Positions 17,288 through 25,935 of a DNA stretch of 64,000 bases are shown piece by piece. Where the stretch lies: positions 1 through 64,000 of the forward strand of contig NZ_VTWU01000003.1 of assembly GCF_008727865.1 (NCBI RefSeq). The letters are read 5' to 3'. The notes beneath the pieces were generated by a model. That model was given only the letters and a program-made list of their open reading frames with translations. It ran no database searches and was not told the DNA's origin. Both the position numbers and the translations under genes were made by a program. The DNA is from Hymenobacter busanensis. GTDB lineage: Bacteria; Bacteroidota; Bacteroidia; Cytophagales; Hymenobacteraceae. Positions within the stretch are counted from its first letter, which is position 1. Each line of letters starts with the position of its first letter.

Positions 17288-18841
17288 ATGGAAAGAGAAG
17301 TTCGGGTGCGGTTTGCACCCAGTCCTACCGGCCCGCTGCACATCGGCGGCGTGCGCACTGCGCTCTATAACTACCTGCTGGCCCGCAAGTTGGGCGGCAA
17401 GATGCTGCTGCGTATCGAGGACACCGACCAGAACCGCTTCGTGCCCGGCGCCGAGCAGTACATCATGGACTCGCTGCGCTGGTGCGGCATCGAGATTGAC
17501 GAAGGCATTGAGCAGGGCGGCCCGCACGCCCCCTACCGCCAGAGCGAGCGGAAACCCATGTACCGCCAGTACGCCGACCAGCTCATCCGGGACGGTTACG
17601 CCTACTATGCCTTCGACACGCCCGAGGAGCTGGACGCCATGCGCGCCCGCCTGACGGCCGCCAAGGTGCCCAACCCGCAGTACAACAGCATCACGCGCAC
17701 CCAGATGCGCAACTCGCTTACGCTGCCCGAAACCGAGGTGCAGCAGCTGCTCGACGCGGGCGCGCCCTACGTGATTCGCCTGAAGGTGCCGCGCAAGGAA
17801 GAGGTGCGTTTCAACGACCTGATTCGCGGCTGGGTGGTGGTGCATTCGTCTTCGATTGACGACAAGGTGCTGATGAAGTCGGACGGCATGCCGACGTATC
17901 ACTTGGCCAACATCGTGGACGACCACCTGATGGAAATTACCCACGTCATTCGGGGCGAAGAGTGGCTGCCCTCGGCGCCGCTCCACGTGCTGCTGTACCG
18001 CTACCTGGGCTGGGAAAGCACCATGCCGCAGTTTGCCCACTTGCCGCTGCTGCTCAAGCCCGACGGCACCGGCAAGCTGAGCAAGCGCGACGGCGACAAG
18101 CTGGGCTTCCCGGTATTCCCGCTGGAATTCCACGGCACCGACGCCGAAACCGGCCAGCCTACCGTGAGCAGCGGCTACCGCGAATCGGGCTACCTGCCCG
18201 AAGCGTTCATCAACTTCCTGGCCTTTCTGGGCTGGAACCCCGGCACGCAGCAGGAAATCTTCTCGATGGACGAGCTGATCGAGGCCTTCTCGATTGAGCG
18301 CGTAAGCAAGTCGCCGGCCCGCTTCGACCAGAACAAAGTGCGCTGGTACAACGAGCAATACCTGCGCGCCAAGCCCGACGCGGAGTTGGCCCAGTACCTG
18401 CTGGAGGCGCTGTCGAAGCAGGGTATCGGCAACGTGCCCGCCGACAAAGCCGAGCAGATTGCCGGTTTGGTAAAAGAGCGCGCCACCTTCCCGGCCGACC
18501 TAGCCAAGGAAGCCCAGTTGTTCTTCCAGCGTCCAACGGGCTACGACGAGCAGGTTATCAGCAAGAAGTGGAACGCGCAGGTTGCCGGTGCCCTCGCCGC
18601 TTTTGCCCAGGAGTTGCCCGCTGCCGCCGACACCACACCCGACGGCATCAAGGCCCTGCTCACACAGGTGGTCGAAGGCCAGGGCATGAAGCTGGGCCAG
18701 GTGCTGCAAGCTTTGCGCGTGGCCGTGACGGGTGCCGCCGCCGGCCCCGACCTCATGGCCATCATGAGCATTCTAGGGCCGCAGGAAACAGCCCAGCGCA
18801 TCCAGGCAGCTGTGGAACAGCTAGCAGGGTCGGCGGCGTAA
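17288..18841 (+). CDS. gltX: Glutamyl-tRNA synthetase
   Basis: 517 residues. Class I synthetase: the HIGH-equivalent HIGG follows RFAPSPTGPLHIGGVRTALY, and KLSKRDGDK supplies the KMSKS-type loop. The catalytic domain carries MLLRIEDTDQNR; the helical anticodon-binding region forms the C-terminal third. The ATG at 17288 follows the promoter box at 17229-17236 and yields the typical MEREVRVRFAPSPTG start; an upstream in-frame ATG at 17234 overlaps that box. Whether it also charges tRNA-Gln depends on gat genes not in the window. Confidence 0.97.
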   Translation: MEREVRVRFAPSPTGPLHIGGVRTALYNYLLARKLGGKMLLRIEDTDQNRFVPGAEQYIMDSLRWCGIEIDEGIEQGGPHAPYRQSERKPMYRQYADQLIRDGYAYYAFDTPEELDAMRARLTAAKVPNPQYNSITRTQMRNSLTLPETEVQQLLDAGAPYVIRLKVPRKEEVRFNDLIRGWVVVHSSSIDDKVLMKSDGMPTYHLANIVDDHLMEITHVIRGEEWLPSAPLHVLLYRYLGWESTMPQFAHLPLLLKPDGTGKLSKRDGDKLGFPVFPLEFHGTDAETGQPTVSSGYRESGYLPEAFINFLAFLGWNPGTQQEIFSMDELIEAFSIERVSKSPARFDQNKVRWYNEQYLRAKPDAELAQYLLEALSKQGIGNVPADKAEQIAGLVKERATFPADLAKEAQLFFQRPTGYDEQVISKKWNAQVAGALAAFAQELPAAADTTPDGIKALLTQVVEGQGMKLGQVLQALRVAVTGAAAGPDLMAIMSILGPQETAQRIQAAVEQLAGSAA

Positions 18842-18874
18842 CATTCGCCGCCCGCTATTTTTTGCATCCGTAGG

Positions 18875-18914
18875 CCGGGCCGTTGCGTAGTTGGTAAGCT
18901 ACGCGGCGGCCCGG
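18875..18914 (+). terminator. Hairpin after gltX
   Basis: 16-bp stem (18875-18890 with 18899-18914, two G-U pairs) around CCGGGCCGTTGCGTAG, 34 bases after the stop. No U-tract follows directly, though TTTTTG occurs 6 bases later. Confidence 0.65.
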
Positions 18915-18985
18915 TTCGGTTTTTGGCCCGGCAGTTACGCCGCGTGGTTTCCACCCTGACTCATTTGCCGTTCGGCGCGACCCTC

Positions 18986-19354
18986 ATGGCCAAGAAACCC
19001 GTCAAGAAAAAGCAACAAGACCCCGACAAAAAGCCGCGGGTACACAAGGAGCTGGAAGGCTTCGAAATCAAGGTAAACCCGCTGGGCGAAATCACCTCCA
19101 GCTACTCCATCGAGCAGATCAACGAGTTTCTCAACCGCCACGTGCGCGACAAGAAATTGGTGAACCGCGACGGACAGTTTGGCGAGAAAGTGGAGGAAGA
19201 AGAGGAGTTTCCGGTGGAAGAAGGCCACGCCGAGGAGCCCGAGGAGTCGGATGAGGATTTCATGCGCCGCACTTCCAAAGAAGCCAAGAAAAAGAAGTCG
19301 GCCGAGGACGACGACACGGCCCTGCCGCCGGCGACTTCGGTCGAAGCCGACTAG
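18986..19354 (+). CDS. Conserved-looking acidic hypothetical protein
   Basis: 122 residues. Basic N-terminus ([21 protein letters not shown]), a short ordered-looking core ([37 protein letters not shown]), then a long acidic, Glu-rich and probably disordered tail with a Lys patch ([13 protein letters not shown]). The core reads as a real fold and suggests a small soluble protein with disordered arms. Function unknown. Followed by a large hairpin at 19373-19443. Confidence 0.7.
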   Translation: MAKKPVKKKQQDPDKKPRVHKELEGFEIKVNPLGEITSSYSIEQINEFLNRHVRDKKLVNRDGQFGEKVEEEEEFPVEEGHAEEPEESDEDFMRRTSKEAKKKKSAEDDDTALPPATSVEAD

Positions 19355-19372
19355 TCGTTTTCCAACCCATGT

Positions 19373-19443
19373 GTGCCGCCGGCGGGCGGGTGCCCTCTGC
19401 CCAAGCGAAACTTCAGGCAAGGGAGCCTGCCCGCCGGCGGCAC
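19373..19443 (+). terminator. Extended hairpin after the acidic protein gene
   Basis: Outer stem GTGCCGCCGGCGGGC / GCCCGCCGGCGGCAC (15 bp, 19373-19387 with 19429-19443) enclosing an inner partly paired region. No U-tract; a GC-rich transcript 3' end of the type seen repeatedly in this window. Confidence 0.6.
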
Positions 19444-19496
19444 GCATTTATAGCTACTTCGTTATACTTGCCGCGTCATCTTCCATCCTTTTTCCC

Positions 19497-20279
19497 ATGA
19501 ACTCCCACGACGTCGATTACCGCATCCTCGGCCACGATATTCAAGTGCTTGAAGTTGAGCTAGACCCCGGCGAAACCGTTATTGCCGAAGCTGGCACCAT
19601 GGTATACATGGAAGAAGCTATTGCCTGGGATACTCGCATGGGCGACGGCTCGGAGCCTGATCAAGGGTTTTTCGGCAAGCTCTTGTCAGCTGGGTCGCGC
19701 CTCATCACGGGCGAGTCGTTGTTTATGACGCACTTCACCCACGCCGGCTCGCACGGCAAGGCCAAAGTTGGCTTCTCGGCCCCCTACCCCGGCACCATCA
19801 TGCCGCTCGATTTGCGCAGCCTGCCGCAAGGCCTCATTGCCCAAAAAGACGCGTTTCTGGCCGCGGCCCGTGGCACCAAGCTGGCCATCCACTTCAACCA
19901 GCGCTTGGGCGCGGGCTTCTTCGGCGGCGAAGGCTTCATTCTGCAAAAGATTACCGGCGACGGCAAAGCCTTCATCCACGCCGGCGGCACCGTGATTGAG
20001 CGCACCCTGCGCAATGAGATGCTGCGCGTCGACACCGGTTGCGTGGTGGCCTTCGAGCCCAGCATCGATTTCAGCGTGGCCCGCGCTGGCAACCTCAAGT
20101 CGATGATTTTTGGGGGCGAAGGGCTGATGCTGGCCACGCTGCGCGGCTCGGGTCGCGTGTGGCTGCAGTCGATGCCGGTGAAGAAGCTCATCCAAGCTCT
20201 GGCGCCCAACGGCGGCAACGCCCGCAAGGAAAGCGGCAGTGTCCTCGGCAACCTCGTCGGCGGCATTCTGGACGAATAA
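19497..20279 (+). CDS. TIGR00266/AIM24-family protein
   Basis: 260 residues. Begins [34 protein letters not shown], the family's opening, and has the long beta-rich body with [17 protein letters not shown] and [13 protein letters not shown]24-family proteins form trimeric beta-barrels; the bacterial role is unclear. A C-terminal Gly-rich tail ([10 protein letters not shown]) resembles membrane-associating ends of other members. The ATG at 19497 was chosen because it lies just before the conserved start; TATACTTG (19463-19470) is a weak promoter candidate. Ends at a perfect hairpin. Confidence 0.88.
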   Translation: MNSHDVDYRILGHDIQVLEVELDPGETVIAEAGTMVYMEEAIAWDTRMGDGSEPDQGFFGKLLSAGSRLITGESLFMTHFTHAGSHGKAKVGFSAPYPGTIMPLDLRSLPQGLIAQKDAFLAAARGTKLAIHFNQRLGAGFFGGEGFILQKITGDGKAFIHAGGTVIERTLRNEMLRVDTGCVVAFEPSIDFSVARAGNLKSMIFGGEGLMLATLRGSGRVWLQSMPVKKLIQALAPNGGNARKESGSVLGNLVGGILDE

Positions 20280-20300
20280 CGCCTGTACTTGCCCGCAAAC

Positions 20301-20342
20301 GCCAAGGGCCCGGCCACTGTCAGCAGTGGCCGGGCCCTTGGC
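20301..20342. terminator. Terminator between AIM24-family gene and 20371-20589
   Basis: Perfect 19-bp stem GCCAAGGGCCCGGCCACTG with a 4-base loop, between convergent genes. It lacks a U-tract in both directions. Confidence 0.75.
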
Positions 20343-20370
20343 TTATAGAGTAATGGCAGAACGAGGCAGG

Positions 20371-20589
20371 CTATTCCGTGCTGGCGACGCTGGAATATTC
20401 GGCGTTATCGGAGCCGGCTTGCGAGGCAATGACCCCCAAACTGACCAGCAGGATGACGATGAACAGGCCGAGGAGGCCGGCTACGGCACGGGAGCTAAGC
20501 GTGGGCTTGGGTTCTGAGAGGCGGTGGCGCTTCCGGCGCGAGGTGTACGGGCGGGAAGCCTGGGACGAGGAAACAGTTAAGGTGGACAA
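20371..20589 (-). CDS. Small single-helix membrane protein (hypothetical)
   Basis: 72 residues: a basic, Ser/Arg-rich N-terminus (RPYTSRRKRHRLSEPKPTLSS), one strong transmembrane helix (AVAGLLGLFIVILLVSLGVIA), and a short acidic tail. The positive-inside pattern suggests N-in orientation. No family recognised. Upstream lies an AT-rich stretch (20600-20700) suitable for a promoter, but no perfect -7 box was found there. Confidence 0.5.
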   Translation of the reverse strand: MSTLTVSSSQASRPYTSRRKRHRLSEPKPTLSSRAVAGLLGLFIVILLVSLGVIASQAGSDNAEYSSVASTE

Positions 20590-20711
20590 AGGACGCGACC
20601 GTTAGGTGGAAACAGTTGCACTAATCTATATTATTTTATTAAAAATACCATAACGCATTAAAATATTTTAGTAACCATATTAACAATCAGTAGTCGAATA
20701 TATCTACGTGT

Positions 20712-21221
20712 TTAGCGGGCTACGCGCTGGAGCGTAGTTCCTTCCAAAACGCCATTGTTGTATTGCTCAACCGCTGTAACCTGGCCGTGGTCGTCACGCC
20801 GTTGCCAGGTTCCGAACCAGTAGTAATGCACAGTATCTGCCGTGAATACCAAGCGGGCCTGCCCCCGGGCAGCCAACTGACCATTCGGGTGAAAGTCCTC
20901 AATCAACACCAGGCCGTGCCGCCGATACCGTTCGGTGCGTGAGCGGTACCCGTCGGGATGCGCATAGGTCCAACGGCCTACGGGGCGACCGTGGCGGTAA
21001 CGGCCGCGGGAAATGCACATTGTCTGAGCCGAATCGTAGTACTCGCGCCAAGGCCCTTCACGCAGGCCCGCTTTGCCAAAGCGGTTGCGCGACCAGAAAC
21101 CGATAGGCACGCGCGTGCTCTGGCAGCTACTCAGCAGCACGAACAGTAGCAGAAAAGGCCAACTCCAGCGCACTATCGTGCGGACACGACGCAGGCGGTT
21201 TATCGGCAATGCGGTTGGCAT
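20712..21221 (-). CDS. MORN/YwqK-type repeat lipoprotein
   Basis: 169 residues from the ATG at 21221. An N-terminal hydrophobic segment ending in a lipobox-like site (LLLFVLLSSCQS) suggests a lipoprotein. The rest carries YwqK/MORN-type repeats: GLREGPWREYYDSAQ, HGRPVGRWTYAHPDG, LIEDFHPNGQLAARGQ and VEQYNNGVLEG. Such repeats occur in proteins once annotated as antitoxins, but no toxin partner is visible. An upstream ATG at 21260 would extend it without a better signal peptide. Confidence 0.7.
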   Translation of the reverse strand: MPTALPINRLRRVRTIVRWSWPFLLLFVLLSSCQSTRVPIGFWSRNRFGKAGLREGPWREYYDSAQTMCISRGRYRHGRPVGRWTYAHPDGYRSRTERYRRHGLVLIEDFHPNGQLAARGQARLVFTADTVHYYWFGTWQRRDDHGQVTAVEQYNNGVLEGTTLQRVAR

Positions 21222-21263
21222 AAGACTGACGGCAGTGACGGATGAATGTCCTGCCGCCAATCT

Positions 21264-21283
21264 ATAACTAATATTTTAGTTAT
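21264..21283 (-). terminator. AT-rich hairpin after the GH3 gene
   Basis: ATAACTAA / TTAGTTAT perfect 8-bp stem, 4-base loop, ending 3 bases before the GH3 stop at 21286. Weak but placed at the 3' end; it may instead be part of the promoter of the lipoprotein gene. Confidence 0.4.
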
Positions 21284-21285
21284 GC

Positions 21286-22821
21286 CTATGCCGGCGCCAG
21301 CAATTCGTCGACCAACTCTCGGGAATTGCTTAGGCGGGGTACTTTGTGCTGGCCACCGAGCTTGCCCCGACGGGCCAGCCAGCCAGAAAACGTACCGGGC
21401 TCCACTACCGTCAGCACGGGCGGCTGCAGGGCGAGGTTGCGGTGGCGCTTGGCGTCGTAGTCGGAGTTGAGCTGGCGCAGGGTAGTGTCGAGCACGGCGG
21501 CGAACTGCGCGGCATCGGCGGGTGGCTGGGCAAACTCAATCAGCCACTGGTGGCCGCCGCGGGAGCCGGCGCCGGCTTCGAAGTAGATGGGTGCGGCCGT
21601 GAAGTCGCGCACGAGGGCACCGGTAGCTTCGGCGGCGGCGGCCACGGCAGCTTCGGCGTTTTCCACCACTACTTCCTCGCCGAATGCGTTCAGAAAGTGC
21701 TTGGTGCGGCCCGAAATACGGATGCGGTAGGGCATTACCGACGTGAAGCGTACGGTGTCGCCGATGCGGTAGCGCCACAGGCCGGCGTTGGTGCTGATGA
21801 TGATGGCGTAGCTCGGGCCGACTTCCACCTCGGCCAGGGTGAGCGTGCGGGGCTGCTCGCGGTCCAGCTCGTCGGCAGGAATGAACTCGTAGTAGATGCC
21901 GTGGTCGAGCAGCAACAGCAGGTCGGGGCAGTCGGGCTGGTCCTGAAAGGCGAGGTAGCCTTCGGAGGCGTTGTAGATTTCGAGGTAGCGCATGTGCTCC
22001 GCCGGAATCAGCTGGCGGAATACTTCGCGGTAGGGCCCGAAGGCCACGGCCCCGTGCAGAAACAGACGCAAATTGGGCCAGACTTCGGTGATGGGCACAC
22101 CACCGGCCAACTCCGACACGCGCCGCAGCAGCAGGATCATCCAGGTGGGCACACCCGCCAGCGTCACCACGTTTTCGTGCAGCACGTGCTGGGCCATGCG
22201 CTCCAGCTTCTCCTCCCACTCGTCGAGCAGGGCCAGTTCCAGCGGCGGGGTGCGGCGGTTTTGGGCCCAGCGCGGCAGGTTGTGCATGATGACGGCCGAT
22301 ACGTCGCCCACGTGCGAGTCAGGGTCGTCGGGGCGGAAAGGATTGGGGGCGTGCGAACCGCCAAGGGCCAGGGTTTTGCCGCGCAGTACGCCGGCATCGG
22401 GGTAGAGCGTGTTGGCCAGGGCCACCATGTCGCGGCCGGCGCGGTAGTGGCCGTCTTCCAGCGCCTCGGCCGTAACGGGTATGTACTTGGAGCGGGCGTT
22501 GGTGGTGCCCGACGACTTGGCAAACCACTCCACCCGGCCGGGCCAGAGCACGTCGGCCTCACCGTGTAGCACTTGCTCGATGCGCGGGTACAGCTCCTCG
22601 TAGCTGCTTACGGGCACGCGCCGGGCAAATTCCGTGGCCGTGAGGCCCTCGGCGTAACCGTAGTCGCGGCCCCAGGCGGTGTGGCGGGCGGTGTGCACGA
22701 GGTAATGCAGCAGTTGCTCCTGCAGTTCGTGCGGACGGGTGCGCACGTCGTCCAGGCGCGCGAGGCGTCGCTTCAGGGCCCAGCCCAGAATGGCAGATGC
22801 TGCAGTTTCAACGGATTTCAC
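21286..22821 (-). CDS. GH3-family (auxin-responsive promoter-like) acyl-adenylate enzyme
   Basis: 511 residues. The ATP-binding loop SSGTTNARSKYIPVT (near residue 108) and ASEGYLAFQ, YRIGDTVRF and SGRTKHFLNAFGEE match the adenylate-forming GH3 family. Plant members conjugate amino acids to hormones; bacterial members are of unknown substrate, though several sit in lipid or secondary metabolite contexts. Here the neighbours give no clear pathway. Typical of Bacteroidota chromosomes. The repeat element at 22967-23063 lies upstream, outside the coding region. Confidence 0.9.
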   Translation of the reverse strand: MKSVETAASAILGWALKRRLARLDDVRTRPHELQEQLLHYLVHTARHTAWGRDYGYAEGLTATEFARRVPVSSYEELYPRIEQVLHGEADVLWPGRVEWFAKSSGTTNARSKYIPVTAEALEDGHYRAGRDMVALANTLYPDAGVLRGKTLALGGSHAPNPFRPDDPDSHVGDVSAVIMHNLPRWAQNRRTPPLELALLDEWEEKLERMAQHVLHENVVTLAGVPTWMILLLRRVSELAGGVPITEVWPNLRLFLHGAVAFGPYREVFRQLIPAEHMRYLEIYNASEGYLAFQDQPDCPDLLLLLDHGIYYEFIPADELDREQPRTLTLAEVEVGPSYAIIISTNAGLWRYRIGDTVRFTSVMPYRIRISGRTKHFLNAFGEEVVVENAEAAVAAAAEATGALVRDFTAAPIYFEAGAGSRGGHQWLIEFAQPPADAAQFAAVLDTTLRQLNSDYDAKRHRNLALQPPVLTVVEPGTFSGWLARRGKLGGQHKVPRLSNSRELVDELLAPA

Positions 22822-22966
22822 GGGGGCAAGAAGCGCGGCTACGGGTGGAAGGTGTGCGGTAAGACGCGCGGCGGGCGTATTTGGTTGGCGAAACGGGCCG
22901 ATGGGTTAGCGGGCGGCCTGGGTAGCCGATGGTAAGCAGTGGTTTTGCTGCTGAAAGCCAGTCGCC

Positions 22967-23063
22967 CGTCATGCAAAGCGTGAGCGAAGCATCTCGCGTG
23001 TTTGGCCCGATAGTAAATTCAACATCAGCACGCGAGATGCTTCGCCTGCGGCTCTGCATGACG
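22967..23063. repeat. Palindromic intergenic repeat, copy 1
   Basis: Begins CGTCATGC and ends GCATGACG; inner arms AAGCATCTCGCG and CGCGAGATGCTTCG, with a central unpaired part containing GATAGTAAA. Two more copies occur at 46219-46323 and 50911-51007 in the same orientation. Size, ends and intergenic placing suggest a REP- or MITE-like element. It lies between the GH3 start and the lptB stop. Confidence 0.85.
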
Positions 23064-23096
23064 TCCAATACTCATCGAAAGCCACTCCGCGCACAC

Positions 23097-23828
23097 TTAA
23101 ATCTTGCGCTTGTACTCGAAGTGCTTGCCCAGGTATACGCGGCGCACGGTTTCGTCGGCGGCCAGTTCTTCGGCGGTGCCGGCTTTCAGCAGCTTGCCCT
23201 CGAAGAGCAGGTAGGCGCGGTCGACGATGCTAAGGGTCTCGTTCACGTTGTGGTCGGTGATGAGGATGCCGATGTTCTTGTGCTTGAGCTTGGCCACAAT
23301 GCCCTGGATTTCCTCCACCGCAATGGGGTCGACGCCGGCAAAGGGCTCGTCGAGGAGCACGAACTTGGGGTCGACTGCGAGGGCGCGGGCAATTTCGGTG
23401 CGGCGCCGCTCGCCGCCGCTCAGCACCCGGCCCAGGTTTTTGCGCACGTGCGTGAGGCTAAACTCGTTCAGCAGCTCCTCCACCTTGTCGCGCTGGGCCT
23501 GCTTGCTCATCTTCGTCATTTCGAGCACCGAGAGAATGTTTTCCTCCACCGACAAGTCCCGAAACACCGAGGCTTCCTGCGCCAGGTAGCCGATGCCGAG
23601 GCGGGCGCGCTGGTAAATGGGCAGGGTGGTAATGTCTTTATCGTCGAGGAATACCTTGCCGGAGTTGGGCTTCACCATGCCCACCGTCATGTAGAACGAG
23701 GTGGTTTTGCCCGCCCCGTTGGGGCCCAGCAAGCCCACGATTTCGCCCTGCTCCACGTGCAGGCTCATGTCGTTGACGACGGTGCGTTGCTTGTATTTCT
23801 TGACGAGGTGTTCGGCGCGCAGAATCAT
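23097..23828 (-). CDS. lptB: LPS export ABC transporter ATP-binding protein
   Basis: 243 residues. Energises LPS extraction from the inner membrane with LptF/G/C. Walker [11 protein letters not shown]-loop [17 protein letters not shown], signature LSGGERRR, Walker [12 protein letters not shown] and the switch histidine in ILITDHNV; the [12 protein letters not shown] segment is typical of LptB. The ATG at 23828 aligns with the family start. A perfect TACCTTTG box lies only 6 bases before that ATG, so the mRNA would be almost leaderless. LptC is at 32.6-33.2 kb. Confidence 0.95.
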   Translation of the reverse strand: MILRAEHLVKKYKQRTVVNDMSLHVEQGEIVGLLGPNGAGKTTSFYMTVGMVKPNSGKVFLDDKDITTLPIYQRARLGIGYLAQEASVFRDLSVEENILSVLEMTKMSKQAQRDKVEELLNEFSLTHVRKNLGRVLSGGERRRTEIARALAVDPKFVLLDEPFAGVDPIAVEEIQGIVAKLKHKNIGILITDHNVNETLSIVDRAYLLFEGKLLKAGTAEELAADETVRRVYLGKHFEYKRKI

Positions 23829-23834
23829 GGGGGG

Positions 23835-23842
23835 CAAAGGTA
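23835..23842 (-). promoter_or_regulatory. -7 box for lptB (near-leaderless)
   Basis: TACCTTTG on the minus strand ends 6 bases before the ATG at 23828. If used, transcription begins at or within a base or two of the start codon. No clear -33 element. Confidence 0.5.
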
Positions 23843-23941
23843 ACGCGTCGTTTGGGATGGGGCTGATTTGGGCGTACGCGTCAGCGGAACGAACACGCAC
23901 GGGTTTTCGCCTATCCGTTTTTCTGCTACGCCCCAATACTC

Positions 23942-25816
23942 CTACCCCTTCTGGCCCAGCAGTTGGCGGCGCAGGGCCTGCTGGGCAGGCGTGGCGTCGG
24001 GGTTGGGCTCCAGCAGGTTCTTGATTTCGACTTCGTAAGCCTTGGGCCGGGCTTCGCGCTCCACGGTGGGGGCGGTGCCGCGGCGGTAGGTGAGGCGGGC
24101 GGGGGCCTCCACGGCGCCCAGCAGGGGGCGCAGCAGCTGCTCGGCGGTTTGCAGCGTCACGGGCTGGCCGTTCACGGCCACAATGGCGTCGCCGTTCTGC
24201 AGGCCGAAGGCGTTGTCGGCGGCGTCGGTTTCGGCGGCCTCAAACTGTTCCTTGCTTTGGTTGTAGCGGAAGCCGATTTTGCCGAAGGCCATGACGCGGC
24301 GCGGCGTGCGGGCAGCGTAGTTCCACCCGATTTTGCCGATGTACTCGGTAAGCGGCAGAGGCTGGTCGCCCACTACGTAGGCGTCGAAGAACTGCTGCAC
24401 CTGCGGGTGCGTGAGGGCCACGATTTCGGGAATCAGCTGCGCGTCTTCAAACGAGCGGGTGGGACCGTACTTCTGGCGCAGGGCCAGCAGCACGTCGCGC
24501 AACGTCTGCTTGCCCTGGGTCAGCTCCTGAATGCGGATGTCGAGCAGCCAGCCGATGAGGGCGCCTTTCTGGTACACGTTGTCGTACATCTGGTCGTAAG
24601 GCTTCTCCAGAATGCGGCGGCTCATCTCGGTAAACGACACGGTGGGGTACTTCTGGGTGCCCTCAATCTTCTCGCGCATGGTCTGGCGGAACTGTTCCTC
24701 AGTGGTGAGGCCGGCGCGCACCTGCGCCAGGTGGGCGAAGTACTCCGTCACGCCCTCGTAGAGCCACAAATGCTGCGACATGCGGGGGTTGCGGAAGTCG
24801 AACTCCCCGATTTCGCGCGAGTGGATGTTAAGCGGGGCTAGCATGTGCAGAAACTCGTGCGAGGAAATCTCGCGCACCATCTCGCTCAGCTGCTCCGGCG
24901 TTTGCCGCTCGGGCATGAAGTACAGCGACGAGTACGAGTGCTCCATGGCCCCGTAGGAGCCGCTTTGCCGGTTCACCACCCGCGAGGTCTGAAAGTCGGG
25001 GAAGTACATCAGGAAATAGTACCGAGGCACCGGCATCTGCCCGAAAAACTGCCCCAGCGCCTCGGCCATGGGCCGCAGAATCTCGCGCACCTGCCCCGCG
25101 TGCACCTTGCCCGACTCCGACACCACGGCCACGTGAATGCGCGCCCCGCCCACGCTCAGGCTGGCCGTATCGGCCGGAGCGTAGAGAATGGGGCCGTCGG
25201 CTAGGGTCACGTAGCTGTCGGCCGTGAATACGTCCTGCTCGGCGCCGTGGCGGGTGGGCAGGGCGGTGGCGGCATACAATGTGGGCGCGTGCTGCACCGT
25301 CACCTCGTAGGGCCGCATTTTGTAATTCTGGGTGGCACCTTCGAGGTAGCCGTAGAGGCCGTAGTGGTTGAGCACCAGGTTGGGTTGGGCGGCGCCGGCG
25401 TCGAAGTTGGTGCCGCCGGGCTGAAACACGTAGTTGTCGGTGAACGAGGCGTCCCAGGTATCGTCCACGCGGTATTCCAGCCGGGCCAGGTTCTGGGCCT
25501 TCTCAATCACGAAGAGGTTGGGCCCGTCCTGGCGCACTTTCAGCTTCTTGCCCTTGGCATCCAGGGCCTGAAAACCCTGTACGAAGCGGCCGTAGTCTTT
25601 CTTGGAGTAGGAACCGGGCACCACGCTCGGCATCACGTAGGTCACCTGGCTTTCCGCCACCGGCGGCGTGTCGATAGTAATCCTAAGTTGGTCGGAGGTG
25701 GCGGCCGGCCGGGTATCCACGTTGATGCGGTAGCCCGGAGCCGCGGCGGGCGTTTGGGCGTGGCCCGGCGAGGTCAGCAGCAGGCCCAGGCCGGCGGCTA
25801 CGAGTAGTGCTTTCAT
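23942..25816 (-). CDS. M61-family aminopeptidase with PDZ domain
   Basis: 624 residues. Signal peptide ([21 protein letters not shown]), then the M61 fold: the zinc motif [14 protein letters not shown] with the distal Glu in [16 protein letters not shown], and a C-terminal PDZ-like domain with [19 protein letters not shown]61 enzymes (glycyl aminopeptidases) act in the periplasm. I start at 25816 because the preceding in-frame sequence is Arg-rich nonsense and a TACCTTTA box lies at 25855-25862. The product probably trims peptides in the envelope. Confidence 0.9.
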   Translation of the reverse strand: MKALLVAAGLGLLLTSPGHAQTPAAAPGYRINVDTRPAATSDQLRITIDTPPVAESQVTYVMPSVVPGSYSKKDYGRFVQGFQALDAKGKKLKVRQDGPNLFVIEKAQNLARLEYRVDDTWDASFTDNYVFQPGGTNFDAGAAQPNLVLNHYGLYGYLEGATQNYKMRPYEVTVQHAPTLYAATALPTRHGAEQDVFTADSYVTLADGPILYAPADTASLSVGGARIHVAVVSESGKVHAGQVREILRPMAEALGQFFGQMPVPRYYFLMYFPDFQTSRVVNRQSGSYGAMEHSYSSLYFMPERQTPEQLSEMVREISSHEFLHMLAPLNIHSREIGEFDFRNPRMSQHLWLYEGVTEYFAHLAQVRAGLTTEEQFRQTMREKIEGTQKYPTVSFTEMSRRILEKPYDQMYDNVYQKGALIGWLLDIRIQELTQGKQTLRDVLLALRQKYGPTRSFEDAQLIPEIVALTHPQVQQFFDAYVVGDQPLPLTEYIGKIGWNYAARTPRRVMAFGKIGFRYNQSKEQFEAAETDAADNAFGLQNGDAIVAVNGQPVTLQTAEQLLRPLLGAVEAPARLTYRRGTAPTVEREARPKAYEVEIKNLLEPNPDATPAQQALRRQLLGQKG

Positions 25817-25854
25817 CGGGAAGTGGGCGCGGGCAGAGAGCAAGCCGCGCTGCT

Positions 25855-25862
25855 TAAAGGTA
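25855..25862 (-). promoter_or_regulatory. -7 box for the M61 peptidase
   Basis: TACCTTTA on the minus strand, one base from TAnnTTTG, 38 bases before the ATG. Confidence 0.45.
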
Positions 25863-25935
25863 CCGCAAACGGCGCTGCCGTTGCAGGGAAACAACGACCA
25901 ACTCTTCTCCTTTTCTGGCAGCTTTCTGGCTACTG

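Noticed and set aside
20712-21221. Toxin-antitoxin module
   Set aside because: YwqK/MORN repeats are sometimes annotated as antitoxins, but no toxin gene is next to it and it has a lipobox-like signal.
22967-23063. CRISPR array suspicion from the repeated palindromes
   Set aside because: The copies are tens of kilobases apart, not tandem with spacers, and no cas genes are present.
23829-23936. Longer N-terminus for lptB
   Set aside because: The extra residues are Arg/Pro-rich, not seen in LptB, and they would lie upstream of the promoter box.
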